Assembly: GCF_948329515.1 (NCBI RefSeq)
Contig: NZ_CAOJCN010000003.1
Coordinates: 248,001 to 312,000 of the forward strand
Direction: 5' to 3'
Origin: Cohnella rhizoplanae
GTDB lineage: Bacteria; Bacillota; Bacilli; Paenibacillales; Paenibacillaceae
DNA: 64,000 bases
Part shown: positions 22,601 through 30,556 of the stretch, in pieces
Position numbering within the stretch: the first letter of the stretch is position 1
Layout of the letters: each line of letters opens with the position of its first letter
Notes under the pieces: generated by a model
The model's database searches: none
What the model saw: the letters and a program-made list of their open reading frames with translations, nothing else
Told to the model about the DNA's origin: nothing
Position numbers and translations under genes: made by a program

Positions 22601-22863
22601 TACTGTCCCACGACAACTGGGATCAGAACGGAGAGTATGCCATCGCCATGAATATGTGGTGGGGCACGAACGGGACGACCTACAAGCTGTACGAAAACGG
22701 CCAATTGATCCACACGCAGACTTTAAACGCCGGTACGCCGCAGGCGCAATCGGCGAGCACGCCGGTCTCGGGCAGAGCCTCCGGTACGTACGCGTACAGA
22801 GCGGAACTGGCCAATGCGGCGGGAACGACGATGAGCCAAGAGATTACGGTAACGGTGAAATAA
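16654..22863 (+). CDS. Secreted multimodular heparinase II/III-like polysaccharide lyase
   Basis: A 2,069-residue secreted protein. A signal peptide spans about residues 1-38 ([10 protein letters not shown] then A-S-A-A-A). Four jelly-roll carbohydrate-binding-like modules follow at about 43-199, 200-347, 358-512 and 513-664, arranged as a duplicated A-B-A-B pair (each A opens with I-A-N-G-G-F-E, each B with L-L-A-N-x-x-F-E). Then a fibronectin/DUF4962-like segment (670-785), an alpha-helical toroid and a heparinase II/III domain with [11 protein letters not shown] near residue 1180, a CBM6/35-like module (1665-1805), a FIVAR-like helical repeat (1809-1875), and two chitinase-type C-terminal repeats (1879-1974, 1977-2069) with W-W-G-x-N-G-T. 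The class cleaves uronate-containing polysaccharides; the substrate is unknown. A TTG start at 16654 fits GGAGAGGTG; the GTG three codons earlier overlaps it. A cre-like site suggests catabolite control. Confidence 0.85.
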   Translation: MIHPSVNKRVSILLILFMLGGSFANLFSSSSASAAAPAEWPRGPELIANGGFESVGSDQFPATWIPTVAAEKANVTSDTTTVAAGSRSLKLNDDGVGGSREVGVKTPNIPARFGETYKVTMKANVTQGSVNLLVRYFNASNGFQQKLATASAGGGWKDLAVTVAPPADYSHHIVVYVYEGSGVAPTTAFVDAVTMTSDELLANPGFEAASGGLPVSWSVYGAPASGATSVTSPAYEGGRSVKVADSSAQDALGIQSAAVAHSPGALYRAAIWANVQSGSAALTLQYFDAAGTPVGSAETASAAAAGWQQLTVTAAPPASASSLRLLASSGAEAQSVVTFDSAELRITGYDDTDPQPQVESIANGGFEDAGQNGLPAVWIPTVPAQAVNLSLDTATVFEGTKSLKITDDGTATGREVGVKTPNLPIRFGETYTVKLKAKVEQGKLTVLFRGYNESNQFQQKAAEIGKTSGWQNLSVQFAPSEAYSHHAVVYIYDNTATAPTTAYVDAVTMRSDELLANASFEQSAGAVPDRWNVVEPTAGSVVSVTDTVYHGAKAVKVTDTSAQLPLGIRSGFIPHAGELTYKASVRASVSAGAARLTLQYYDGDGGLLGSHEAGAAAAAGWQKLTAEGATPAGTAFVRVLLSSSAADQSTIVFDSAELRSSAGPEVEEPQGSLSWPTNLVAGTYMHFKPADQAVTSQNAPDFAWPYIVGADKYELQIAAASDGAFSAPVYAKNDLKQNLHNLPAPLEPGNSYNWRVRFHIAAGWSEWSAAREFRLTPDAVPFLVPELDDLFDNVSATHPRILTNADDLDEFRAYKDGLGKPIFEEAKRNVNFNAPLPAEPEFDYPSDYYNLQDEAFVADIVRVTHYTRAETDMMMSAAFVYLVSGDEAYGNFAKERLLNVMTWDPLGSTNYRQVDQAFREIAYKGAIAYDWIYPLIEASDKPNILPMIVRRTQTLVDSILGSNSLYKNPWNSHGWTASGYVGTIAIALLHDDAVVNGVPLYVTAKDWFEKSVPARINIYPPVAGDDGGWASGTGYWQYSHLADKLFADVLLAASKLSLYDKAFTRNEQTFGLYFMPNGQPNGVFGDDTLNVYPALNATNAQRTAQMYQNPVVQWYANAFSFNRDLDYLFGFTYGDPDLDSRPPVDLPTAKWQKDTDWVAMHSSLYDPERVSLYFKSSSYGSYNHNHADQNSFVINAYGEQLAIDAGQYDSYLSDHDGGFTRTTLAHNAITYDGGKGQKILDMTASGKITGFVTSKSIDATVGDATQSYNTYADPDHPGLAQAQRSIIYVKPNAFVVVDNLKSKDPAGSEFEYLLHAMSSLELDDDGQGATIKQKNAMMKVKFHTQSPLAATVTDKYLTEDGTEVNPTGSLASKPMQWHAKFVSPKAQSATIVSTYEPYRVGSQPLGITESTNHGTYQSIAFTDGTQVLVRLADSGIVNAGDIQFDGIAVTVKDDSLVLVGGTKLVKGGVTRFEADIPATISIDDEELSVSSVSEVEAQIYVPAEAVLHDDRYEPVQLGGNVQEALDKRGLYMQKDGHLLTVRTGRGDHRFHLQAGSLPAAQPPFTLNVEIDGVSTPVAMQAYGTNEGGTAGWGQLNNVSAGLYEVLEAPEGLVFQKFGSPKASMYLDASPTIMMSGTGGTLRLRTAGSGELTESEVADDYDAVKEALSSFKEAEFFQSTSGGNFDVYTTRAFLSNGTGVAAWDQKGQSIAWQLDVPQSGNYDIVVKYVAGWGLTGDDQSTRLIQIGGQMYTAEAPRTFDWGTQPQYWKALRIKTGTYLEQGTAMLTMWNVLGPMNMDWVGLIPAEGAESADKAALAARISVAQSVYEDEYTQASWADLQAALTQANAVNADEAATQAQVDAAADALQAAQEALVPLATAAPGTAVLASDSGYANGLHDGKYKVTMNLWWGQNGTRYTLYENGVPIDDKRLAEATPGAQHAETAVTGKPNGTYVYTCELKNARGATACAPVTVVVKDANPGKPVLSHDNWDQNGEYAIAMNMWWGTNGTTYKLYENGQLIHTQTLNAGTPQAQSASTPVSGRASGTYAYRAELANAAGTTMSQEITVTVK

Positions 22864-22883
22864 CGTAAGAGAGCATAAAACGG

Positions 22884-22930
22884 GCGGTCTCAAAGGTCAT
22901 CAAGCGACCTGAGAGACTGCTCTTTTTTGA
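22884..22930 (+). terminator. Rho-independent terminator after the lyase gene
   Basis: GCGGTCTC and AGGTC pair with GACCT and GAGACTGC in a long hairpin followed by TCTTTTTTGA. Confidence 0.8.
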
Positions 22931-22932
22931 TT

Positions 22933-22960
22933 TTGTAAGCTGTTTAATTATCGGTATAAT
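22933..22960 (+). promoter_or_regulatory. Promoter of the GntR regulator gene
   Basis: TTGTAA (22933-22938) and TATAAT (22955-22960) are 16 bp apart; the expected start site is near 22967. Confidence 0.6.
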
Positions 22961-22962
22961 AG

Positions 22963-22995
22963 GATTGTTCAAGATTGTTCAATAAGATTGTACAG
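22963..22995 (+). repeat. Three direct GATTGTtCAa repeats at the gntR start site, probable operator
   Basis: GATTGTTCAA occurs at 22963-22972 and again immediately at 22973-22982, and GATTGTACAG follows at 22986-22995. They cover the predicted transcription start. The ATTGTT core is the same as in the inverted repeat before the downstream operon (23826-23838), which points to autoregulation by the encoded GntR protein. Confidence 0.55.
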
Positions 22996-23043
22996 TTAAA
23001 ATGCCTAAGCGAATGGATGCAGCAGAAGGGAATTGTTAACGGT

Positions 23044-23727
23044 ATGAGCAAATCCAAGGAAACCATAGAGATGTTTATTTATCACAAGCTGCGGGATTCG
23101 ATCCTCAAGCGGCAATTGGCGCCGGGAAATCAATTGGTGGAGAACGTCATCGCGGACAAATTGAACGTCGGCAGAACGCCGATTCGCGGCGCGATCCGCA
23201 AGCTGGCCGAGGAGGGTCTGGTCAACATCATTCCGAATCGCGGCGCCTTCGTGATCCAGCCCACCAAAGATGAGATCGTGCAGGCCTACGAGCTTCGCAT
23301 GGAGCTGGAGCAGCTGGCCGCGCGATTGTCGGTGCCCTTCATGGAAGAGCCCGATTACGCGGAAATGGAAAGATTGTGCGATGAAGAAGGGCAAACGATC
23401 CAGAATTCGGATTTTAGAGCGTATCTGCAAATCAATAAAGCCTTCCATATGTCCTATATTCGTAAATGCGCCAACCTTTTTTTAATCGATTTCGCCGAGA
23501 GGCTTATGGATCAGACCAATATTTATTTGATTTTATACGAGACGGTGTTTTTCCATACTTCGGCGCAGACCGCTCCGGGCGCGGCGGAGCATCGGGAGAT
23601 CATCCGGGCGTTTAGGGCAAAGAACGCAGAACTTGCGGGTATGATGGTTCGCTCGCATATTGCGAATGCCATGAATACTCTTCAAATCGATAACGTGCAA
23701 TTTGCCAGCCTAGGCGATATTTTTTAA
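23044..23727 (+). CDS. GntR family (FCD/FadR subfamily) transcriptional regulator
   Basis: The protein of about 227 residues has an N-terminal winged helix with the family pattern I-Y-H-K-L-R-D-S-I-L, L-A-P-G-x-x-L-V-E and the recognition helix V-G-R-T-P-I-R-G-A-I-R-K-L-A-E-E-G-L. A C-terminal all-helical FCD ligand domain follows, with metal/ligand histidines in K-A-F-H-M-S and A-E-H-R-E-I and R-S-H-I. FCD proteins usually sense a substrate of the pathway they control. The ATG at 23044 is 12 bp after AGAAGGGA; an in-frame ATG at 23017 is an alternative start. It is transcribed ahead of two catabolic genes but separated from them by a terminator and a second promoter. Confidence 0.85.
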   Translation: MSKSKETIEMFIYHKLRDSILKRQLAPGNQLVENVIADKLNVGRTPIRGAIRKLAEEGLVNIIPNRGAFVIQPTKDEIVQAYELRMELEQLAARLSVPFMEEPDYAEMERLCDEEGQTIQNSDFRAYLQINKAFHMSYIRKCANLFLIDFAERLMDQTNIYLILYETVFFHTSAQTAPGAAEHREIIRAFRAKNAELAGMMVRSHIANAMNTLQIDNVQFASLGDIF

Positions 23728-23748
23728 CGCCTTCATCGTAGAGAGAAG

Positions 23749-23777
23749 ACTCGATCCCAGCGGTCGGGTTTTTTTTA
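23749..23777 (+). terminator. Rho-independent terminator after gntR
   Basis: ACTCGATC pairs (with G-U pairs) with GGTCGGGT around CCAGC, followed by a run of eight or more T. Confidence 0.75.
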
Positions 23778-23779
23778 TC

Positions 23780-23808
23780 TTGACATCATCTGGAATCGAG
23801 AATAGTAT
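23780..23808 (+). promoter_or_regulatory. Strong promoter of the lysine-dehydrogenase-like operon
   Basis: TTGACA (23780-23785) and TAGTAT (23803-23808) are exactly 17 bp apart. Confidence 0.75.
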
Positions 23809-23825
23809 CAAAATAGGTCATCAAT

Positions 23826-23838
23826 ATTGTTGAACAAT
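23826..23838 (+). promoter_or_regulatory. 13-bp palindromic operator just downstream of the start site
   Basis: ATTGTTGAACAAT is a perfect inverted repeat with a central G. It begins about 11 bp after the predicted transcription start and ends 3 bp before the AAGGAGGG ribosome binding site. Its half-site matches the repeats before gntR, so the GntR protein is the likely ligand. Confidence 0.6.
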
Positions 23839-23858
23839 TTTAAGGAGGGACATGAGCT

Positions 23859-25046
23859 TTGAAATATTTGGTCTTAGGGGCTGCAGGCATGCAAGCGAAA
23901 GCCGTTATTTACGATTTGTGCCGCAGTCCGAATGTGAGCGAGATTGTATGTGCGGATGTTCAAGCGGATCATCTTTTGCGTTTTGGCGAATTCTTGGATC
24001 TGAGCAAGATCCGGTTGAAAAATCTGGATGCGAGAAACAAAGCGGATTTAGTGGCGCTGATGCGGGATCAGGTAGATGTCGTCATCGATCTGCTGCCCAT
24101 TTCCTTCATCGGGACCGTTTCCGAAGCGGCGGTAGAAGCGGGCGTACCGCTCGTAAATACTTTTTATGCAAGCGCTTTGCCGGAAGGGATTCATGAGAAG
24201 GCTGCTGCTCAAAACGTGATTATAATGCCTGAAGCCGGATTAGACCCCGGCATTGATCTGATTCTATGCGGATATGGCGTCAGCCAGCTGGATCAGGTCT
24301 ATGAGCTGCATTCATACTGCGGCGGCATCCCTGAGCCGTCCGCCATCGACAATCCGCTCAAGTACAAACTGACTTGGATTTGGGACGGCGTTCTTATCTC
24401 CCACAAGCGACCCGGGAAAATCATGAAGAATGGCGTGGTTATCGACATTCCTGCCGAGGAGCAGCATGCGCCGCAATGGGTGGAGACCTTGGAATTTCCG
24501 GGCATTGACGGCGAGCTGGAGATGATCGTCAACGGGGACGCGATGGTATTCGCCGATATCTTGGGTATTTCCTCGACGCTCCGCAACTCCTCCAGAAGAT
24601 ACATTCGATGGAGCGGTCACGCGCAGCTGTGGCATGCGCTTAAACAGATGCAATTTTTAAGCGATGAGCCGGTGGCGGGCTTGTCCCCGTCCATTACTCC
24701 GCACGCGTTCATGAGAGCGCATCTGGAGCCGCAGCTTCATTACAAGAAAGAGGAAAAGGATATCGTCCTGATGAGAAATACGATAACGGGCGTCAAGGAT
24801 AACCAAGATGTCCGGATTACCTATGATTTGATCGACTACCGCGATACGAATACGGGCTTGTTCGCGATGAACCGAACCGTTGGTTTCACGGCAAGCATCG
24901 TCGCCCAGATGATCGCCCGCGGCGACATTCGAGGCAGCGGCCTGCTGCGTACGACCAAGGATGTTCCTTATCTGTCCTTCATCCAAGAGCTGCAAAACCG
25001 AGGCATCGTCATTCAAGAGCGCGTGCATCCGACAGTGAGCTTGTAG
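23859..25046 (+). CDS. Saccharopine dehydrogenase family protein, probable lysine 6-dehydrogenase
   Basis: The 395-residue protein begins with a Rossmann motif L-G-A-A-G-M-Q-A-K-A. Its later sequence (P-E-A-G-L-D-P-G-I-D, G-Y-G-V-S-Q-L-D, G-G-I-P, N-P-L-K-Y-K) follows the plan of Bacillales L-lysine 6-dehydrogenase, which oxidatively deaminates the epsilon-amino group of lysine to allysine, in equilibrium with piperideine-6-carboxylate. A TTG start is required: AAGGAGGG lies 10 bp upstream and the nearby ATG at 23852 is in another frame. An aldehyde dehydrogenase follows 33 bp later and could oxidise the product to 2-aminoadipate. A saccharopine dehydrogenase or another amino acid dehydrogenase remains possible. 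Base composition is visibly less GC-rich than in the flanks. Confidence 0.65.
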   Translation: MKYLVLGAAGMQAKAVIYDLCRSPNVSEIVCADVQADHLLRFGEFLDLSKIRLKNLDARNKADLVALMRDQVDVVIDLLPISFIGTVSEAAVEAGVPLVNTFYASALPEGIHEKAAAQNVIIMPEAGLDPGIDLILCGYGVSQLDQVYELHSYCGGIPEPSAIDNPLKYKLTWIWDGVLISHKRPGKIMKNGVVIDIPAEEQHAPQWVETLEFPGIDGELEMIVNGDAMVFADILGISSTLRNSSRRYIRWSGHAQLWHALKQMQFLSDEPVAGLSPSITPHAFMRAHLEPQLHYKKEEKDIVLMRNTITGVKDNQDVRITYDLIDYRDTNTGLFAMNRTVGFTASIVAQMIARGDIRGSGLLRTTKDVPYLSFIQELQNRGIVIQERVHPTVSL

Positions 25047-25079
25047 AAAATTAGAAAACGAATACAGGAGGAGAGCAAA

Positions 25080-26648
25080 ATGGTAGAAAAGTTGGCGTTG
25101 CAGCCTTTCAAAAACGAGCCGTTGACCGATTTTAGCGTGGAGAGCAATAGGCTGGAGATGGAAACCGCGCTGCAAGAAGTGAAACGGCAATTGGGACAAA
25201 CTTACCCGCTCCTGATCGGCGGTAAAAAAGTATGGACGGAACAGGAGATCGTATCGATCAATCCGGCCGAAACGGATCATGTCGTCGGCACGGTGAGCAA
25301 GGCATCGGCCGAGCTGATCGAAGAAGCGGTACAATCCGCAGCTGCGACATTCGAGACATGGAGAAAAGTCCCCGTATCGGAGCGGGCGGACTGCTTGCTG
25401 CGCGGCGCTGCGTTGATTCGGAGCCGGAAGCACGCATTTTCTGCCTGGCTCGTATTCGAGGCGGGAAAAAATTGGGGCGAAGCGGATGCGGATACGGCGG
25501 AAGCGATCGATTTTCTCGAATTTTACGCGCGGGAAATGATCCGCTTGGAACAAACGAACGATTCTCGTCCGTTGATCAAAATGGAGGGCGAGCTTAACCG
25601 GATCACATATATTCCGCTGGGCGTCGGAGCGATTATTCCGCCCTGGAACTTCCCGCTTGCGATCTTGGCCGGGATGACGGGTGCCGCTATCGTCGGCGGG
25701 AATACCGTGCTGCTCAAGCCGGCGAGCGCGACGGCCGTTATTGCCTATAAATTCGTAGAAGTCATGGAAGAAGCAGGACTGCCGCCCGGCGTGATCCAGT
25801 TTGTTCCCGGCAGCGGCGCCGAGATCGGCGACACGCTCACGCAGCATGCCAAGGTACGTTTTATTAATTTTACCGGCTCCAAGGAAGTCGGCTTGCGCAT
25901 CCAGCGTCTGGCTGCCCAGACGCAGGAGGGGCAGATCTGGATGAAGCGCGTCATTGCCGAGATGGGCGGCAAGGACGGGATTGTCGTCGACGAAACGGCT
26001 GACCTGGATCAGGCCGCGCAAGCGATCGTCGCATCGGCGTTCGGTTTTCAAGGGCAAAAATGTTCCGCCGGATCGCGCGCGATTATCGTAGCGTCAGTCT
26101 ACGACCAGGTGCTGGAAAAGGTGGTCGAATGGACCGGAAAATTGAACGTCGGCTTGCCGGAGCATAACGAAGCGATCGGTCCGGTTATCGATAAGAACGC
26201 GTACGAAAAAATTCTGGCGTATATCGAAGCGGGCAAACAGGAAGGGCGATTGTTGACAGGCGGAAAACCGGCTGCGGGAAATGGCTATTTTATCGAACCT
26301 ACGGTCATTGCCGACGTTTCTCCGAAAGCGCGAATCATGCAGGAAGAAATATTCGGTCCGGTATTGGGCGTGACCCGAGCAAAGGACTGGCAGGAAGCGA
26401 TCGAGATCTACAATGACACGGAATACGGCTTGACCGGTTCATTCTTTTCAAGCGACCAGGGGCGGATCGCCCATGCGCTTGAGTCGATGCATTGCGGAAA
26501 CTTATACATCAATCGAAAATGCACGGGCGCGTTTGTCGGGGTACATCCCTTCGGCGGATTTAATATGTCGGGAACCGATTCGAAAGCGGGCGGCTACGAT
26601 TATATGCTATTATTCACGCAAGCCAAGCTGACTTCCGTTCGTCAGTAG
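25080..26648 (+). CDS. Aldehyde dehydrogenase, P5C dehydrogenase (RocA)-like; probable allysine dehydrogenase
   Basis: The 522-residue enzyme belongs to the 1-pyrroline-5-carboxylate dehydrogenase type of the aldehyde dehydrogenase superfamily. Visible motifs are P-P-W-N-F-P (active-site Asn), N-F-T-G-S-K-E-V-G, the general base in A-E-M-G-G-K-D, and the nucleophile Cys328 in G-Q-K-C-S-A-G-S-R; H-P-F-G-G-F-N-M-S-G lies near the C terminus. RocA-like enzymes act on glutamate semialdehyde; here the coupling to a lysine-6-dehydrogenase-like gene suggests allysine (2-aminoadipate semialdehyde) as substrate, by inference. It shares an operon with that gene (33-bp gap, strong CAGGAGGAG site) and ends at a bidirectional terminator. 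Confidence 0.78.
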   Translation: MVEKLALQPFKNEPLTDFSVESNRLEMETALQEVKRQLGQTYPLLIGGKKVWTEQEIVSINPAETDHVVGTVSKASAELIEEAVQSAAATFETWRKVPVSERADCLLRGAALIRSRKHAFSAWLVFEAGKNWGEADADTAEAIDFLEFYAREMIRLEQTNDSRPLIKMEGELNRITYIPLGVGAIIPPWNFPLAILAGMTGAAIVGGNTVLLKPASATAVIAYKFVEVMEEAGLPPGVIQFVPGSGAEIGDTLTQHAKVRFINFTGSKEVGLRIQRLAAQTQEGQIWMKRVIAEMGGKDGIVVDETADLDQAAQAIVASAFGFQGQKCSAGSRAIIVASVYDQVLEKVVEWTGKLNVGLPEHNEAIGPVIDKNAYEKILAYIEAGKQEGRLLTGGKPAAGNGYFIEPTVIADVSPKARIMQEEIFGPVLGVTRAKDWQEAIEIYNDTEYGLTGSFFSSDQGRIAHALESMHCGNLYINRKCTGAFVGVHPFGGFNMSGTDSKAGGYDYMLLFTQAKLTSVRQ

Positions 26649-26696
26649 AAACCGTGAGATCACGAAGAATTTAAAAAAAATAGCATAGGCATTAAA

Positions 26697-26736
26697 AAAC
26701 GGATGAAGCAGGTAAGCGCTGCTTCATCCGTTTCTG
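26697..26736. terminator. Bidirectional terminator between the aldehyde dehydrogenase and SulP genes
   Basis: AAACGGATGAAGCA and TGCTTCATCCGTTT form a perfect 14-bp stem around a 9-base loop, between convergent genes. Confidence 0.88.
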
Positions 26737-26773
26737 ACTTTAAAAGCGCTCTTGCGGCCAGCGTCGGCTTCCG

Positions 26774-28225
26774 TTATCGCGATGCCGCGCCGGGCAGTCC
26801 CGAAGAATCGAGGAGCCGGCGGCTGTCTTCGTTCAATCCGACGATCCGCACCTTTTTGCCGTACTGCCCGTACTTGTCGATTGCCTTCGCGATCGCGGTC
26901 ACGGCCGAGTGGTCCCACACATGGGACGCGGCGAAGTCGATCGTGACGTGATCGGGATCGTTCTTGTAGTCGAATAGGTCGACGAAGGGGTTCATCGTCC
27001 CGAAAAAGAGCTGTCCGGCGATCCGGTACACCTTGCGGCCGCCCGGCCCGATCTCCGCATGCGCTTGGATCCGCGCGGAACGCCAGCCGTAGTATACCGC
27101 GCTGAGCACGACGCCCGAGAGGACGCCGAGCGCGAGATTGGACGTCGCGACGACGATGCCGACGGTCACGACCATGATGAGCGCATCGCTGCGCGGAATC
27201 CTCGCCAGCGTGCGCACCGAGTTCCAGTCGAAGGTGCCGATCGAGACCATGATCATGACGCCGACCAGCGCGGCCATCGGAATCTCGCGCACGACGTCGC
27301 CGAGCACGAGGATCAGGAACAGAAGGAAGACGCCCGCCACGAACGTCGATAGCCGCGAGCGGCCGCCGGACTTGACGTTGATCACGGTCTGTCCGATCAT
27401 GGCGCAGCCGGCCATGCCGCCGAACAGGCCGGAGACGATGTTGGCGATGCCTTGACCGCGCACCTCCCGGTTTTTGTCGCTCTTGGTCTCGGTCATCTCG
27501 TCGACGATCGTGGCGGTCATGAGCGATTCCGTCAGCCCGACGACGGCAAGCGCGAGCGAGATCGGCACGATGCGCCAGATCGCGTCCAGGGAGAAGTCGA
27601 TGTCCGGTATATGGAACAGCGGCAGCCGCTGCGTAATCGGCCCCATGTCTCCGACCGTCCGCAGGTCCAATCCCAAGCCGACGGACACGATCGTCATGAC
27701 GATGATGGCGACGAGGGCGGAAGGCACGGCCTTGGTCAGCAGGGGGAAAAGATAGATGATGGCGAGCGTGCCCGCGACCATCGCGTACATCTGCCAATTC
27801 GCGCCCTCGAAGTTCGGCAGCTGCGCCATGAAGATAATGATAGCCAGCGCGTTGACGAACCCGGTGACGACGGAGTGCGGGATAAAGGTGATAAAGCGCC
27901 CGAACCGGAGCAAGCCCATCGCGAATTGGATAGCCCCGGTCAGCAGAGCTGCGGCGTAAATATACTCCACGCCGTATTTGGCGACGATCGGTCCCATCAG
28001 GGAAGCCATCGCGCCCGTCGCAGCCGAGATCATCCCCGGTCGCCCGCCGACGATCGAGATCGTCACGGCGATGACGAAGGAGGCATACAAGCCGACCATC
28101 GGGTCTACGCCGGCGAGGATCGAGAAGGCGATCGCTTCCGGAATGAGCGCGAAGGCGACCGTGAGCCCGGACAAAATGTCCCTTCGCGTGTTGAAGAACC
28201 AGATGCTTTTCAATTTTTGAAACAA
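26774..28225 (-). CDS. SulP family anion transporter with STAS domain
   Basis: The 483-residue protein has 10-14 membrane spans and a C-terminal STAS domain from about residue 380. The start of the first span (D-I-L-S-G-L-T-V-A-F-A-L-I-P-E-A-I-A-F) is the SulP signature, and the STAS part has V-T-I-D-F-A-A-S-H-V-W-D-H-S-A-V. SulP proteins move sulfate, bicarbonate or other anions, often with sodium; which anion cannot be told here. A TTG start at 28225 is preferred since AAAGGAG lies 8 bp upstream; the frame is open further without signals. It is transcribed alone and divergent from gpmA. The 28226-28468 gap holds the two leaders and no other gene. Confidence 0.85.
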   Translation of the reverse strand: MFQKLKSIWFFNTRRDILSGLTVAFALIPEAIAFSILAGVDPMVGLYASFVIAVTISIVGGRPGMISAATGAMASLMGPIVAKYGVEYIYAAALLTGAIQFAMGLLRFGRFITFIPHSVVTGFVNALAIIIFMAQLPNFEGANWQMYAMVAGTLAIIYLFPLLTKAVPSALVAIIVMTIVSVGLGLDLRTVGDMGPITQRLPLFHIPDIDFSLDAIWRIVPISLALAVVGLTESLMTATIVDEMTETKSDKNREVRGQGIANIVSGLFGGMAGCAMIGQTVINVKSGGRSRLSTFVAGVFLLFLILVLGDVVREIPMAALVGVMIMVSIGTFDWNSVRTLARIPRSDALIMVVTVGIVVATSNLALGVLSGVVLSAVYYGWRSARIQAHAEIGPGGRKVYRIAGQLFFGTMNPFVDLFDYKNDPDHVTIDFAASHVWDHSAVTAIAKAIDKYGQYGKKVRIVGLNEDSRRLLDSSGLPGAASR

Positions 28226-28432
28226 CAAAAAAACTCCTTTCGAAGATACCGGGGCGCACTGCAATCGTTGATGCTCGGTTCCGTACCGATGCATGGCGCC
28301 CTGGTTGGGATAAAGAGGCTTCTCTCTCTCAGAAAAGCCGGGTCCGATCGTCGACCGGTCCATTATACATGTTCGTTGCGGGCTTGAACACCCCGGATGG
28401 GGGCGAAAATGCGTTGTCGCGCGTTATCCGTT

Positions 28433-28438
28433 TATAAT
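28433..28438 (+). promoter_or_regulatory. Possible -10 box of the gpmA promoter
   Basis: TATAAT lies 31 bp before the gpmA start codon. The -35 region is poor. Confidence 0.35.
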
Positions 28439-28468
28439 AAGATTAGCGCAAGAGCGGAGGGAATGGGC

Positions 28469-29251
28469 ATGAAAATCGTTTTCGTCAGGCACGGCCAGAG
28501 CGAATATAACCTCGAGAACCGGTTCACGGGCTGGACCGATTCGGATCTGTCGGAGCAGGGGAGAACGGAGGCCAGGCAGGCCGGCAAGGTGCTGAAGGCA
28601 AACGGGTATGCGTTCGACGCGGCGCATTCGTCCGTGCTGACGCGTGCGATCCGCACGATGGGCATCATTCTCGACGAGATGGGGCAGCTCTGGATCCCCG
28701 TGTCGAAAAGCTGGCGGCTGAACGAAAGGCATTACGGGGCGTTGCAGGGGTTGAATAAGGCGGAAACGGCGGACCGGTACGGCGCCGATCAGGTGCTGCT
28801 GTGGCGCCGTTCGGTCAGCGAACGTCCGCCGGCGCTTGCGCGGAGCGATCCGCGGTATGCTGGCGACGATCCCCGGTATGCGGACATCGGCGGCGAAGTG
28901 CCGCTGACGGAAAATCTGGACGACACCGCGTCGCGCGCGCTTGTCTACTGGAAGAACGCGGTCCTGCCCGAGCTTGTCGCCGGGCGCAAGCTGCTGCTGT
29001 GCGCGCACGGCAACACGCTGCGGGCGCTTATCCGGTATCTGGACGATCTCCCGGAGGACGGCGTCGTCAATCTGAACATTCCGACCGCCGTCCCGCTCGT
29101 CTATGAATTCGGGGACGATCTAAAGCCGGTCAGGCATTATTATCTCGGCGAGGAAGGGCCGCTGCCTCCCGGCAGCATCCCGCGCCGCATCTATCCGGAT
29201 CCCGCGCAGGACATGCCCGCGCAGGGAGAAGGTCGCCACGAACGCGCATGA
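28469..29251 (+). CDS. gpmA: 2,3-bisphosphoglycerate-dependent phosphoglycerate mutase
   Basis: This 260-residue enzyme interconverts 3- and 2-phosphoglycerate in glycolysis. The phosphohistidine motif V-R-H-G-Q-S-E-Y-N places the catalytic His near residue 8, and the second His is in C-A-H-G-N-T-L-R. R-F-T-G-W-T-D, R-L-N-E-R-H-Y-G-A-L-Q-G-L-N-K and P-Y/R-Y-A-D are typical of dPGM. The start at 28469 gives 8-bp spacing to GCGGAGGG; the ATG two codons before is too close. Its C-terminal tail is charged and slightly longer than usual. The gene stands alone between divergent sulP and a convergent aldo/keto reductase. Confidence 0.9.
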   Translation: MKIVFVRHGQSEYNLENRFTGWTDSDLSEQGRTEARQAGKVLKANGYAFDAAHSSVLTRAIRTMGIILDEMGQLWIPVSKSWRLNERHYGALQGLNKAETADRYGADQVLLWRRSVSERPPALARSDPRYAGDDPRYADIGGEVPLTENLDDTASRALVYWKNAVLPELVAGRKLLLCAHGNTLRALIRYLDDLPEDGVVNLNIPTAVPLVYEFGDDLKPVRHYYLGEEGPLPPGSIPRRIYPDPAQDMPAQGEGRHERA

Positions 29252-29287
29252 GGGGCGCCGCAGGCCCGCGCCAACCGCCTCGCCGGA

Positions 29288-30265
29288 TCAGGGCAGTCGA
29301 TAGACCGCGAACGGATCGCCGCCCCGGAAGCCGTCGCTGATGCGATCCAGCTGCCCGAGCGCATCCTCGGACAGTCGGAGCGCGTCGGCAGCCAAGTTCG
29401 CCTGAAGCTGCTCGGGCTTGGTCGCGCCTGCGATGACGGTCGCCACGGCGGGCCGAGCCAGCAGCCATGCGATCGCGAGCACGGCCGGCTGCACGCCCAG
29501 CTCGTCCGCCAGCGCCGCGGTCTGCCTGCCGAGCTCGTCCGCCCGTCCGCCCAGGAATCGGCGGAAGGACGGGTCGGTCTCCGCGCGCGAGCCCTCCGGC
29601 GCGGCTTCGCCGGCCGAGGCGTACTTGCCGGTCAGGATGCCGCCGGCCAGCGGGAAATAGGGGATCAGCCCGACGCCTTGGTCAAGGCATAGCGGGATCA
29701 GCTCGGACTCCGGCGTACGGTCCGCGAGCGAGTAGCTGGCCTGCGTGCAGACGAAGCGGTCGAGGCCGAGCCGCTCGCTGATGCCGAGCGCCTTCATGAG
29801 CTCCCATGCCGCATAGTTGGAAGCGCCGATATAACGCACCTTCCCCGCGCTCACGAAGTCGTCGAGCGTTCGCAGCGTTTCCTCGAGCGGCGTACCCGGA
29901 TCGAACGTATGGATCTGATACAGATCCACGTAATCCGTCTTCAGCCTCCGCAGGCTTCCCTCCAGCTCGCGCTGCAGATGGAACCGCGACGATCCCCGAT
30001 CGTTCGCCCCTTGTCCCATCGGCAGCCCTGCCTTGGTCGCCAGGACGGCCTCGTGCCGCCTGCCGGCCAGCGCATCCCCGATGATCGACTCCGATTGCGT
30101 TCCCGCGTAGATATTGGCCGTGTCCAGCATGTTGATCCCGCTGTCCAGCGCCTCGTGGACGATCCGGATCGACGTCTCCTTGTCCGCGCGTTTGCCGAAT
30201 GCGTTCGTGCCGAGCCCGATCGCCGATACCTTGAGCCCGCTTTTCCCCAATGAACGATATTGCAT
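29288..30265 (-). CDS. Aldo/keto reductase
   Basis: The 325-residue TIM-barrel NAD(P)H oxidoreductase has the catalytic tetrad in standard positions: Asp48 in M-L-D-T-A, Tyr53 in I-Y, Lys78 in A-T-K-A-G and His in Y-Q-I-H-T-F-D. I-G-A-S-N-Y-A and the cofactor-phosphate motif V-I-A-G-A-T-K-P-E-Q-L are present near the end. Such enzymes reduce aldehydes, ketones or sugars; the substrate is not evident. The start codon follows GAGGAGGT. It is convergent with gpmA and divergent from rnhA. Confidence 0.85.
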   Translation of the reverse strand: MQYRSLGKSGLKVSAIGLGTNAFGKRADKETSIRIVHEALDSGINMLDTANIYAGTQSESIIGDALAGRRHEAVLATKAGLPMGQGANDRGSSRFHLQRELEGSLRRLKTDYVDLYQIHTFDPGTPLEETLRTLDDFVSAGKVRYIGASNYAAWELMKALGISERLGLDRFVCTQASYSLADRTPESELIPLCLDQGVGLIPYFPLAGGILTGKYASAGEAAPEGSRAETDPSFRRFLGGRADELGRQTAALADELGVQPAVLAIAWLLARPAVATVIAGATKPEQLQANLAADALRLSEDALGQLDRISDGFRGGDPFAVYRLP

Positions 30266-30491
30266 GCGAATACCTCCTCGAATTCAATGAACAAGCCATG
30301 ATCAATGATTGTCTCACGCAATGGGCGGATGATCAACCGCGGGAACCTCGCTTCCGAGCCGGCGCAATCGAGCATCCAATCGTTACACCATCCAGAGGGA
30401 AAGGGAGTTCGTACTCACGTATGCGCCGGGCGGCAATTTTGCGCGCGTTTATCTTTTTATTCGGCCTCTTTCGTTCGCTTTACCCCCGGTA

Positions 30492-30500
30492 TGGTACAAT
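30492..30500 (+). promoter_or_regulatory. Possible extended -10 promoter of the RNase HI gene
   Basis: TGG followed by TACAAT lies 57 bp before the start codon. The rest of the 30266-30556 gap shows no gene. Confidence 0.4.
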
Positions 30501-30556
30501 CTATTCTTAAAGTCGGCCCCGCCGGCAGGGCGGCGGCAGCATGGAGGTAGTGACGC

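Noticed and set aside
20689..22713. 674-codon open frame antisense to the lyase gene
   Set aside because: Arg/Val/His-rich composition typical of antisense reading of a GC-rich gene, with no start signals or family motifs.
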